DNA of 14,974 nt, from contig JAPJRA010000029.1 in NCBI GenBank assembly GCA_030824835.1, positions 1 through 14,974 on the forward strand. Direction: 5' to 3'. The notes below the pieces were generated by a model. It worked only from the letters and a program-made list of their open reading frames with translations, had not been told where the DNA came from and did no database searches. The position numbers were made by a program, and so were the translations under genes. This DNA is from Geminicoccaceae bacterium (GTDB lineage Bacteria; Pseudomonadota; Alphaproteobacteria; Geminicoccales; Geminicoccaceae). Positions 1-8,100 of the stretch are shown here, one piece after another (position 1 is the stretch's first letter; every line of letters starts with the position of its first letter).

Positions 1-365
1 TCCCAGACCCACCAGGTGCCCCACATCGGCTTGCCCCAGATAGAGCCCGTCAGCAGTGCGATCGCGGTGAACATGGCCCCGACTGGGGCCGCCGCACGGG
101 CCGCGACCTCCGCCAACGGGTGCCGCCAGATCAGGCCCACGGCGCTACCGACAGCCACACATAGGTAGCCGAACATGCTCATCCATGCCGCGGGCACGTG
201 GATGAACATGATCCGGTAGGCTTCGCCTTGCTGGTAGTCGGCCGGCGCCACGGCCAGCGCCATGTAGAGGGCGATCGGTGCCAGCACCAAGGTGCCCCAC
301 GCCGTCCAAGGATAGATGGCGTCGGCGATTCGCTGGAATCGCAGCGGGTTGGCATAGGCATGCAT
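1..365 (-). CDS. ccmC: Haem exporter/haem-handling membrane protein CcmC, N-terminal part (runs off left edge)
   Basis: CcmC is an inner-membrane protein that, with CcmAB, loads haem onto the chaperone CcmE for c-type cytochrome maturation (System I). The minus-strand reading begins MHAYANPLRF, a typical start for alphaproteobacterial CcmC, and gives 121 codons before the window ends. Visible landmarks are a first membrane segment at about residues 20-42, the conserved FIHVP histidine (residue 56, a haem-ligand position in the family), a second membrane segment at 63-80, and the tryptophan-rich periplasmic haem-binding motif WGKPMWGTWWVW at about 110-121. An in-frame upstream ATG at 410-408 would add 15 residues, but the family start favours 365. 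The gene follows ccmB on the same strand with an unusually wide gap of about 120 bases. The C-terminal half is outside the window. Confidence 0.93.
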   Translation of the reverse strand, partial: MHAYANPLRFQRIADAIYPWTAWGTLVLAPIALYMALAVAPADYQQGEAYRIMFIHVPAAWMSMFGYLCVAVGSAVGLIWRHPLAEVAARAAAPVGAMFTAIALLTGSIWGKPMWGTWWVW

Positions 366-488
366 GCTCGTCGTCCGCCATTGGATAATCGGGTACTTGT
401 CGCGCAGCATCACCGTCGGAGCAAGGCTTGCGCGGCACCACCGACTACGCATCGCCGGCATTTGCAGGTATGGACGAGTATCGGTGGG
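366..488. repeat. Possible degenerate intergenic palindromic repeat between ccmB and ccmC
   Basis: ccm genes are normally tightly packed, yet about 120 bases separate ccmB from ccmC. The middle (about 440-475) reads like the small palindromic repeats scattered in many proteobacterial intergenic regions: CGCCGGCATTTGCAGG followed by TATGGACGAG, which forms an imperfect stem around an ATTT loop. No second copy lies in the window, so repeat status is inferred from appearance only. Confidence 0.3.
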
Positions 489-1154
489 CTACTCGAGCGC
501 CAGACGCAGCGCCGCCGCACTGGCGAATGGCGTCAGCGCCAGGGCCGCCAGGAACATGGCCCCAAGTATCAGCAAGGGCGCGTTGCCTCCGACGCCCAGC
601 ATCACGGAATCGACCGCCGCCACCCCGAAGATCAACACCGGTATGTAGAGAGGCAATACCAGCAGAGCGATCAGGACGGCGCCGCGACGGCTACCCAAGA
701 GCAGTGCCGCACCGATCGAGCCGATCAGCGTCAGCGTCGGCGTGCCCAACGCCAGGGCCAGCGGCAACACCCACCAACCGTCGCCGGGCAAGTTCATCAA
801 CAAGGCCAGGAGCGGTGCCGCCACCACCAGCAGCAGACCACTGGTCAACCAGTGGGCCAAGCACTTCGTCGCCACCAATAGCTCGAGCGGCACGGGTGCC
901 AGCAGGATGAGCTCAAGCGAGCCGTCGTCGAAGTCGGCCTGCCACAGCCGGTCCATAGTCAACAGCACGGCCAGCAGCGCCACCACCCAGATCACCCCGG
1001 CGCCGATCCGGGCCAGGATGTCCGGTGACGCGCCAACGCCGAACGGGAACAGCGACAGGGCCACGACGAAGAACACCAAGCCCATGGCCGTGTCCGCCAG
1101 CCGGCGGAAGGCCAGCACGAGGTCACGACGGAAGAGTGCGGCAAGAGCATTCAT
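489..1154 (-). CDS. ccmB: Haem exporter protein CcmB (ABC permease subunit)
   Basis: CcmB is the membrane permease partner of the CcmA ATPase. The CcmAB complex uses ATP to release haem-loaded CcmE from CcmC during cytochrome c maturation. The 221-residue product matches the usual CcmB length. It opens with the family-typical amphipathic start (MNALAALFRRDLVLAFRR) and has about six hydrophobic segments, around residues 22-42, 50-68, 95-120, 130-152, 158-180 and 190-212. The segment FVVALSLFPFGVG in the first membrane helix and DFDDGSLELILLAPVPLE at about 74-91 are conserved in the family. The ATG lies 6 bases after the ccmA stop with only a weak ribosome-binding site, which suggests translational coupling to ccmA. 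The gene appears intact. Confidence 0.95.
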   Translation of the reverse strand: MNALAALFRRDLVLAFRRLADTAMGLVFFVVALSLFPFGVGASPDILARIGAGVIWVVALLAVLLTMDRLWQADFDDGSLELILLAPVPLELLVATKCLAHWLTSGLLLVVAAPLLALLMNLPGDGWWVLPLALALGTPTLTLIGSIGAALLLGSRRGAVLIALLVLPLYIPVLIFGVAAVDSVMLGVGGNAPLLILGAMFLAALALTPFASAAALRLALE

Positions 1155-1160
1155 GTGGGC

Positions 1161-1736
1161 TCAGTGCGTGAAATCGAGAACATAAGGATCGGGTACCGCA
1201 ACGTCGCCGTGGCTTGCCAGGATGCAGATGCCACCGGCGGCGCGGTGGTCGGCGATCGCCGCTTCGAGCCGGGCCCGGTTGGCGCGGTCGAGCCCGACAC
1301 CGGGCTCGTCGAGTAGCCAGAGCGGACGCGGGTTGGCCAACAGGCGGGCAAGGTTCGTGCGCCGCTTCTGGCCCGACGACAGATAGCGGGCCGGGCTTTC
1401 GCCCAGTGGTTCCAGATCGAAATGCCGTAGAGCCGCGCCGAGCGAAGCAGTGCCGCCGGCCAGCGCGCTCATGAAAGCCACGTTCTCGGCCACTGACAGC
1501 AGCGGTTTGACGGGGTCGGCGTGACCGACGAACTGGAGCCTGGCGCGATGCTCCGCCGAGTTCGGGGCCACAGCCTCGCCGCCCCAGGCCAGGCGGCCGG
1601 CAGTCGGCTCCAGAAAGCCCGCCAGGAGCCGCAGCAGGGTCGACTTGCCGGTGCCGTTGGGCCCGCGCAGCAATAGCGCCTCGCCAGGTTCCAACTGGAA
1701 ACTGACGGCCTCGAACACCAGCCTCCCTCCCCGCAC
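1161..1736 (-). CDS. ccmA: Haem exporter ATP-binding protein CcmA
   Basis: CcmA is the cytoplasmic ABC ATPase of the CcmAB complex. Counted from the GTG at 1736, Walker A GPNGTGKS is at residues 25-32, the ABC signature LSSGQ at 119-123, Walker B LWLLDEP at 139-145 and the switch histidine (ASHGD) at 176. All look functional. The 191 residues from this GTG are short for the family: CcmA normally carries 10-15 residues before the VRGGRLVF segment, forming the first strand. The frame stays open upstream and encodes AFSADDLSC, which resembles that missing part, but it has no ATG, GTG or TTG. A CTG at 1775-1773 sits 5 bases after a GAGG ribosome-binding sequence that overlaps the stop of the upstream gene and would give 204 residues. 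The true start is therefore probably upstream of the coordinate given. Confidence 0.93.
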   Translation of the reverse strand: MRGGRLVFEAVSFQLEPGEALLLRGPNGTGKSTLLRLLAGFLEPTAGRLAWGGEAVAPNSAEHRARLQFVGHADPVKPLLSVAENVAFMSALAGGTASLGAALRHFDLEPLGESPARYLSSGQKRRTNLARLLANPRPLWLLDEPGVGLDRANRARLEAAIADHRAAGGICILASHGDVAVPDPYVLDFTH

Positions 1737-1782
1737 GCAGGAGAGATCGTCAGCCGAGAATGCGTCCCGTGCCAGAGCCGCC

Positions 1783-3024
1783 TCAGCGCTGATCGTCGAT
1801 GAGCTTGCCGTTGCTCGGCAAGGTCCCGGGGGCGACGAACTCGATCCGGGTGCGCAGGCCCGTCCAACCTCTCACGGACTCGGCAAGGCCGGCTTCCAGG
1901 CCATTGGCGTCGCCGGCAACCTCGCACAAAAGCCGCGTCGCATCGCGACCTTCGTCGCGCGCCACCACCAGCTGTGCGCGTTGAATGGGCGCATGGCGTC
2001 GTATCAGCTCAGCGACCTGGCTCGGAAAGACGATCATGCCACCAACATTGGCGCACTCGTCCGCCCGGCCGAGGCAAGCGGCGATTCGCATGTTCGTACG
2101 CCCACAAGGGCTCGGCCCGCTCAGGACGGTCGAAAGATCGCCCGTCGCGAAACGGATCAGCGGATAGTCCGGGTTGAATGCGGTCACCAGCACCTCGCCG
2201 ACCTCGCCCGGCATTACCGGCTCGCCGGTACCAGGACGCACAATCTCTACGATGACCGCTTCATCGACGATCAGGCCGGCCCCGGCACGACTCTCGTAGG
2301 CGATCAAGCCGAGGTCGGAAGTGGCGTAGCACTGTAGGGCCTTGATACCGTGCTCCTCACGCAGCAGGTCGCGCACGGGCTGCGTCAACGGCTCCATGGC
2401 GATCAACGCCTTTCTGAACGACGAAGTATTAAGCTCGGCTTTCCTGCCCTGATGCAGCAAGGTTTCCAAAAATGACGGCGGCCCCACATAAGCGGTCGGG
2501 CCGATATCGGCGATGGCTTGAAGCTGCACCTCGACGTCGCCGGCGCCAGCCGGAATGACCGGCAGACCCAAGGCACGTGCCCCCGTTTCGGCCATCGCTC
2601 CCGCAGGCGTCAGATGGTAGGAAAAGCAGTTGTGCACGATATCGCCGGAGCGAAAACCAGCTGCATACATGGCGCGGGCGAGCCGCCAATAGTCGGTCCG
2701 TGCCCCCTCCGGATCGTAGACCGGTCCCGGCGACACAAAAATTCGCGCGAGGCGCGAAATCGTCGTGGCATTGATCCGGCCGAAGGGACGGCTGCGCGCC
2801 TGGAATGCGCTCAGCTGCGACTTGCGCACCACTGGAAGACGCGCCAAATCGGCACGGCTGGCAATCATGTCGGGGTCTACCCCGCCTAAGAGCTCAGCGA
2901 AAAACGGCGCGTTGTCCAGAGCATGGCGGATCAGACCCGGCAAGGCATTGAAAATCGACGATTCCCGCTCTTCCGGGTCTCGCACCTCCTGCCGGTCGTA
3001 ATACGTCCCACCCGTCTCTGGCAT
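1783..3024 (-). CDS. PaaK-like phenylacetate-CoA ligase family protein (adenylate-forming)
   Basis: The 413-residue product belongs to the adenylate-forming superfamily, in the phenylacetate-CoA ligase branch; such enzymes activate a carboxylic acid with ATP and transfer it to CoA. Landmarks in order: a subfamily version of the phosphate loop, IFVSPGPVYDPEG (95-107), instead of SSGTTG; HNCFSYHLTPAG (131-142); the nucleotide-binding YATSDLGLIAYE (233-244); PLIRFATGDLS (288-298); the hinge region GRADECANVGG (319-329); and a C-terminal lysine in LPSNGKLIDD (K407) at the place of the catalytic lysine. The hinge region has a glycine where relatives, as I recall them, have VKG. The substrate cannot be predicted. 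The gene lies between the nuclease-like gene (54-base gap) and ccmA (a few bases), so it is probably cotranscribed with the ccm genes, though no functional link to haem export is known to me. Confidence 0.85.
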   Translation of the reverse strand: MPETGGTYYDRQEVRDPEERESSIFNALPGLIRHALDNAPFFAELLGGVDPDMIASRADLARLPVVRKSQLSAFQARSRPFGRINATTISRLARIFVSPGPVYDPEGARTDYWRLARAMYAAGFRSGDIVHNCFSYHLTPAGAMAETGARALGLPVIPAGAGDVEVQLQAIADIGPTAYVGPPSFLETLLHQGRKAELNTSSFRKALIAMEPLTQPVRDLLREEHGIKALQCYATSDLGLIAYESRAGAGLIVDEAVIVEIVRPGTGEPVMPGEVGEVLVTAFNPDYPLIRFATGDLSTVLSGPSPCGRTNMRIAACLGRADECANVGGMIVFPSQVAELIRRHAPIQRAQLVVARDEGRDATRLLCEVAGDANGLEAGLAESVRGWTGLRTRIEFVAPGTLPSNGKLIDDQR

Positions 3025-3078
3025 GCGATCATCCCATCCACGCCGCGGCGCCGGAGCCGGGCCGTCATCGTGCCAGCA

Positions 3079-3957
3079 TCATAACCTTCCTTGGCTTGGC
3101 ATGGCCACGGCATAGCGGCGGCACAGCTCGGTTGCTACGGCCTTGAGAGCGGCTGGGGCGGCACTTGTGCGCCATTCCGCCCAGAGCTCGTGAAAGCTCA
3201 GGGCGACGAGCGTCACCGCGCTGGCGCTGGTCAGCTTAGTGAGACGAGCCAATTCCGCCCGATGATCGGCAAAGGGGTACGAATGGCCGACTCCGACCGG
3301 TTCCAAGAAAAGGTACAGAAGACAAACTGGGCGATGTACAAATATACGGCCCAGCCCAACCGCCAGCTTACTGAGCGCCGGTATGTCGACGTAGCGAAAA
3401 TCCTGCGGATCGTTCACCACATGACGCATCAACGATGCCCATGGGGCGAGGGAAGGTGGTACGGCAAGAGAAGCATAGGCGGACGAAAGGCTACTCGGCC
3501 GCATGGCCAAGTAATCAAAGACGCGAACCGTTGCGCCGACCACGCCGTCTGGCCCAGACGCCACCAGTTCGATGTGCGGCGGTGTGCCGCGCACACCGGT
3601 CGGGCACCTCGTATCGAAGTTCAATTCCTGAAATTGCCCCACGCCCGCCAGTCGTAGCGCCTCGGGTTTCTCCAGCCACGGCAGAAACGAGTTCAGCGCC
3701 AGGGACATGGCGGAGTCGGGTCGCATCAGGCGTGGCCGCAGATCCAGAAGGCGATCCCGCATCGCATGGGCCGGGATTCCTGTGGCAAGCCCGGCCTGCC
3801 AGTCTTGCAAGTGACTGAAGTTGCTGAACCGCTCAGCGCCAATTACCTCACGAAGCCGACGCGACAGCGCCTGCTGTAGTAAGGGGGCAAGGGAAGGAGA
3901 GCCAGACTCGGGACCCGAGTCAGGTTCTTCGGGATAACCCGAATCACCATTTTCCAC
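3079..3957 (-). CDS. Orphan protein resembling a PGN_0703-type PD-(D/E)XK restriction-endonuclease fold, probably without its active site
   Basis: The 292-residue product has an acidic, disordered-looking start (residues 1-22) and then a globular region. LNFDTRCPTGVRGTPPHIEL (112-131), VVGATVRVFDYL (139-150), CLLYLFLEP (212-220) and FHELWAEW (255-262) resemble, from memory, a family annotated as PGN_0703-type putative restriction endonucleases. Relatives have an acidic residue in the strand ending LDL and an ESK-type motif in the next strand. Here these read IEL and ATVR, so the E-x-K pair appears lost. The start is supported by AAGGTGG just upstream of the ATG. No methyltransferase or second defence gene lies beside it; downstream on the same strand is the PaaK-like gene, 54 bases on. 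The fold assignment is by pattern only, and the protein could be an uncharacterised cellular protein rather than a defence nuclease. Confidence 0.6.
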   Translation of the reverse strand: MENGDSGYPEEPDSGPESGSPSLAPLLQQALSRRLREVIGAERFSNFSHLQDWQAGLATGIPAHAMRDRLLDLRPRLMRPDSAMSLALNSFLPWLEKPEALRLAGVGQFQELNFDTRCPTGVRGTPPHIELVASGPDGVVGATVRVFDYLAMRPSSLSSAYASLAVPPSLAPWASLMRHVVNDPQDFRYVDIPALSKLAVGLGRIFVHRPVCLLYLFLEPVGVGHSYPFADHRAELARLTKLTSASAVTLVALSFHELWAEWRTSAAPAALKAVATELCRRYAVAMPSQGRL

Positions 3958-4396
3958 CTTGAGCCACCGTTTCCGCCGTTTCTAACTTCTGATCGCGCGA
4001 ACGAATTCGGCAACCAGGATAAGCAAGTCCCGGTAGAATATCGCCCCGCCCTCGTTCTTCTTGAGCGTTTCCGCTTCGCCGTCAAGTACGACTGTAGGGC
4101 AAATAAGAACCTAGGCGTTGGTCTTATGACACAGGAGGTTTTCGGCGGCTACCGCCTGGCAGGAACCGCCCGCACGAACATCTGGCGCCAACTCACCAAG
4201 CCCAATTCAGGGCCATCACTCTGGCCGCCCGACAAAAGCCAACTGGAAGCGAAACCGGCGCTCACGCTGCCGTTCCGCGCACCCTCTAGCGTGAGACGGT
4301 GTCAGGGACCGGCAGCTCGCAGCTCTTCGTTACTTGGGGACATGGGAACGGAGCCCGAAGCGGCTACCGCCCTCAATCGCTGGACAAATCGTCCGC
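3958..4396. other. Gene-poor stretch between the nuclease-like gene and the methyltransferase gene
   Basis: I see no convincing gene here. The short forward reading frame starting near 4126 has no protein-like character. On the minus strand, 3982-4110 is open and ends in a protein-like stretch (EGGAIFYRDLLILVAEFVRA) but has no usual start codon, so it may be a remnant. An 8-base inverted repeat, CTCACGCT at 4261-4268 and AGCGTGAG at 4288-4295, is separated by 19 bases and has no following T-run. The promoter for the nuclease-like gene should lie at the left end of this stretch but is not recognisable. Confidence 0.5.
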
Positions 4397-4978
4397 TCAG
4401 AGAGATTTCTTGGCGTAGCGCCAAACCGCTGCAGGCGGAAAATTCCACAAGACATATCGCGCGATCTTGGCGGTGATGCCGAACCTCTTGGCCGGGATCG
4501 GCTCGATCGGCGAGTAACTATACTGCAGCATGAAGCTGCCCGGCGCCATCACCTTGAAGCCCTGCTCGATGATCGAGCGTTGAAATGTTTCGGGCATCCC
4601 TACCATCGGCAATCCAGATACCACGGTGCCGATGTCGCTGAAGCCGAGGCGGGCGAGAATCTCGTCAAGGCGTGTGGCATCACCCTGGATGACGTGACAG
4701 CCCGTAAGGCGCTCTTTCAGGTAGCTATGCAGCGCCCCATCGAGTTCGATCACGATCAAACGGTCACGTGGGATGCCACGCTCGATCAACCCCTGCGAGA
4801 TCGCCCCGGTACCACCGCCGAGTTCGACCACATACTGCCCCGGCTGCCATGCGACCTCGGCCGCGATGGCCCGCGCCAGGACGCGGGAGGACGGCAGCAC
4901 CGAGCCCATGGACTTGGGCGAGCGAAGCCACTGGCGAAAGAACAGCTCGCCCTCTTTCATCAGGTCCGTAGGCTGCAT
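4397..4978 (-). CDS. SAM-dependent methyltransferase, phospholipid N-methyltransferase (PmtA)-like
   Basis: The 193-residue product is a class I Rossmann-fold methyltransferase. The N-terminal stretch RQWLRSPKSMGSVLPSSRVLA (about 15-35) is characteristic of bacterial soluble phospholipid methyltransferases of the PmtA group, which methylate phosphatidylethanolamine towards phosphatidylcholine at the membrane. SAM-binding motif I is VVELGGGTGAIS (50-61), with the acidic end of the second strand in VIELDG (76-81). VVSGLPMVGM and the aromatic segment MLQYSYSPIEP follow in the C-terminal half. The length fits the family. The ATG at 4978 is preceded by GGGAG at suitable spacing. It lies 186 bases downstream of the glutamate dehydrogenase stop on the same strand. 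The family is also confused with rRNA adenine dimethylases because of the shared fold; the N-terminus argues against that. The substrate is inferred. Confidence 0.82.
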   Translation of the reverse strand: MQPTDLMKEGELFFRQWLRSPKSMGSVLPSSRVLARAIAAEVAWQPGQYVVELGGGTGAISQGLIERGIPRDRLIVIELDGALHSYLKERLTGCHVIQGDATRLDEILARLGFSDIGTVVSGLPMVGMPETFQRSIIEQGFKVMAPGSFMLQYSYSPIEPIPAKRFGITAKIARYVLWNFPPAAVWRYAKKSL

Positions 4979-5164
4979 CCTGAAACTCCCGCGATCACAG
5001 ACGATTCAATTGTCCGGCCGCGATATGAACTGTGGCAGTCGATGCCCGTTGTCATCATTGCGCAGCCAAGCCGCAACCCGGCCGTCACAACAGCCGGCGG
5101 ACCATAGCGATACCGTCGCCACTTGGCAAACGTCCTTACGCGCCGATCGGCTCCCGCATGGGAG

Positions 5165-8100
5165 CTACGCGTCAGGCCCACCACTGGAAGGCGCCAGTCC
5201 GGCCAACGTGCGAACTGCCACGGTGAGCATCGCGAGGTCTGCTCCCGGCAATTGCCGCAATTCTTGCACCAAGCCCCGATATCGGTTCACCCCTTGCACC
5301 TTACTCTCGAGCCACTCCGCTACGCTGGTTGCCGCCTCGTCGACGTCCGAAGCCTCGACGCCAGCGGCCATTGCCGCCGCCGTCAGCCCTCGAAGGATCC
5401 GCGAAAGATCGTCCTCCAGGCCCGTTAGTGCCGAGCGATCCCAGCGGCCGGGCCGGGGCGCCGCTTGAATACAGGTCCTGAGCCACGGTAGATCAAGGGC
5501 ATTGTCCAACGCGAAATAAACTCGAGCGGTCTGCAATGCCCTGGTCGGGTCGGCGACGGCAGTACCCGTCGGCGTCACCCGGACGACGTCGCAAACAGCC
5601 AGCAGATGCGGCAATTTGGCAATCGTCCGAGCCAGCCCGACATCGACGCCGGCAGCCACGTATTCAGCCGTTGTCGCTTCTACCCCGCCGGCATGAGTCG
5701 GGCTCATCACCTGGTCCAATCGGCTGCTGATCTCGCCGATGCCGGGGCGGAACCTCGCGACAGTCTCACTAAGCTTAAACGGGTGCCCACCCTGGGTCAT
5801 ATACCAGCGTGTGCCGCGCAACAGCACGTCCCGTACGACGACCAGCAATCGCGGCTGCAGTGACCCCGGCACCGTCGCTGGCAGCGCCTCGATCGCCGCC
5901 CAAACCGAGAGCAGCCCAAAGGAGTCCCGAGCGGCCACGTAGGCCAGCAAGACGTCCTCGAGCGAGCCGCCCGTTTCGTCCTGCAATTCGGAGACGAAGA
6001 CGTCCAGGCCCCGATTGACGACGCTGTTCGCGATCCAGGTGGCAACGATCTCCCGCTTCAATCGGTGCTGCTCGATCTGCGGCATGAAACGCCGACGGAG
6101 CGGCCGAGGGAAATATTTGGCGACGTCCTTGGCCAAGTAAGCCCGGTCCGGTAGCTCCGTCTTGAGCAGGTCCTCGTAGAGAGTCATCTTGGCATAGGCC
6201 AGCAGCACGGCGGCTTCGGGGCGAGTCAGCCCGCGACCATCCTTGCGGCGCTCCGCCAGCTCGTTGTCGCGAGGCAGAAACTCGATCTGGCGATCGAGCC
6301 TGCCTTGCCGCTCCAGCCTGCGCATCAGCCTGATCTGCGCATCGAGCAGCTCCAACCCGAGCTGCTCCGTCACGCTCAACGCCATGTTCTGCAGCACATT
6401 GTCGCGCAACACCAAGCTGCCGACCTCATCGGTCATGGTCGCCAGCAGCTCATCGCGCTGCTTCATCGTCATGTCGCCGTTGTCGAGCACGGCCCGCAGC
6501 AGGATCTTGATGTTGACCTCATGGTCAGAGCAGTCGACGCCGGCCGAATTGTCGATGAAATCCGTGTTGATGCGGCCACCCTTGAGAGCAAAGGCGATCC
6601 GTCCCTTCTGCGTGCAACCCAGGTTGCCACCCTCGCCCACCACCCGGCATCGCAGGTCCTCGCCATCGACGCGAATGGCATCGTTGAGACGGTCCTGGGC
6701 GTCGGCTTGGCTCTCGCTCGCAGCTTTCACGTAGGTGCCGATACCACCGTTCCAGAACAGATCGACAGGAGCCTTGATGATGGCGGTCATCAATTCGTTG
6801 GGGGTCGCAGCCTCGAGCTCGATCCCCAGCACGCGGCGAACTTCAGGGCTGAGGGGGATCGACTTTGCCGACCGGGGCCAGATCGCCCCGCCGGGGCTGA
6901 GCAGGCTGCGGTCATAATCGTCCCAGCTTGATCGGGGCAGGTCGAACAGTCGGTGCCGCTCGGCGAACGAGCGTGCCGCGTCCGGATCGGGATCGAGGAA
7001 AATGTGGCGATGGTCGAATGCGGCCACCAGCCTGATCTTCTCCGACAGCAACATGCCGTTGCCGAACACGTCGCCCGACATGTCGCCGATACCGACGACC
7101 GTGAACTCCTCCGCCTGTGTGTCCAGGCCAAGCTCCCGGAACAGGCGCTTGACGGATTCCCAGGCCCCTTTGGCGGTGATCCCCATCTTCTTGTGGTCGT
7201 AGCCAGCGGACCCGCCCGACGCGAATGCATCGTCGAGCCAAAATCCATACTCGCGGCTGACCTCGTTGGCGTAGTCGGAGAAAGTGGCGGTCCCCTTGTC
7301 TGCAGCCACCACGAGATAGGGGTCGTCACCGTCATAGCGGATCACGTCCACGGGCGGGATGATGGCGCCGCCCCGCTGATTGTCGGTGATGTCGAGCAGG
7401 CCGCGCAGGAAGGTCTTGTAGCAGCGCACGCCTTCGGCCAGGAACGCCGCGCGGTCTGCGCCCGCAGGGGGACGCTTGACCACGAAGCCGCCCTTGGCAC
7501 CAACCGGCACGATCACGGCGTTCTTGACCATCTGCGCCTTCATCAGGCCCAGAACCTCGGTACGGAAATCCTCGCGCCGATCCGACCACCGCAGACCACC
7601 GCGGGCGACCCTACCACCGCGCAGATGCACACCCTCGACGTATGGCGCGTACACAAAGATCTCGAACGCGGGCCGTGGCGCTGGCAGCCCCGGGATGCGC
7701 GCCGGATCGAACTTGTAGGACACGTAGTCCTTCTGGCCGCCTGTGGTCAGGTCGATCTGCCAAGCGTTGGTACGCAGCGTCGCTTTGATCAACTCGAGGT
7801 AGCGTCGCAGGATACGATCCTGATCGAGGCTGGCTACCTGGTTGAGCTGGTCGGTGATCCGCGCCTCGATGTCGGCCTGCAGGGCCATGCTGCCTCCAGC
7901 ATGCACCGGATCGAAGCGCGCGTCGAACAGCTGGGCGAGGTCCCGGGCCAGATGCGGGTTGGAGCTCAGGGTCTGCTCGATATAGGCTTGGCTGAATGGT
8001 GTCCCAGTTTGCAGGATATATTTGCAGTAGGCGCGAAGCGTGACGATCTGCCGTGGGCTCAGCCCGGCAGCCAGCACCAAGCGGTTGAACCCGTCATTCT

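Noticed and set aside
198..1185. Plus-strand open frames across the ccmC-ccmB region
   Set aside because: They are antisense shadows of ccmB and ccmC, Gln/Arg-rich with no domain, while the minus strand matches known families throughout.
4126..4476. Plus-strand 116-codon frame preceded by ACAGGAGG
   Set aside because: The purine run lies inside the frame after the ATG rather than before it. The composition is not protein-like, and the end overlaps the methyltransferase gene in antisense.
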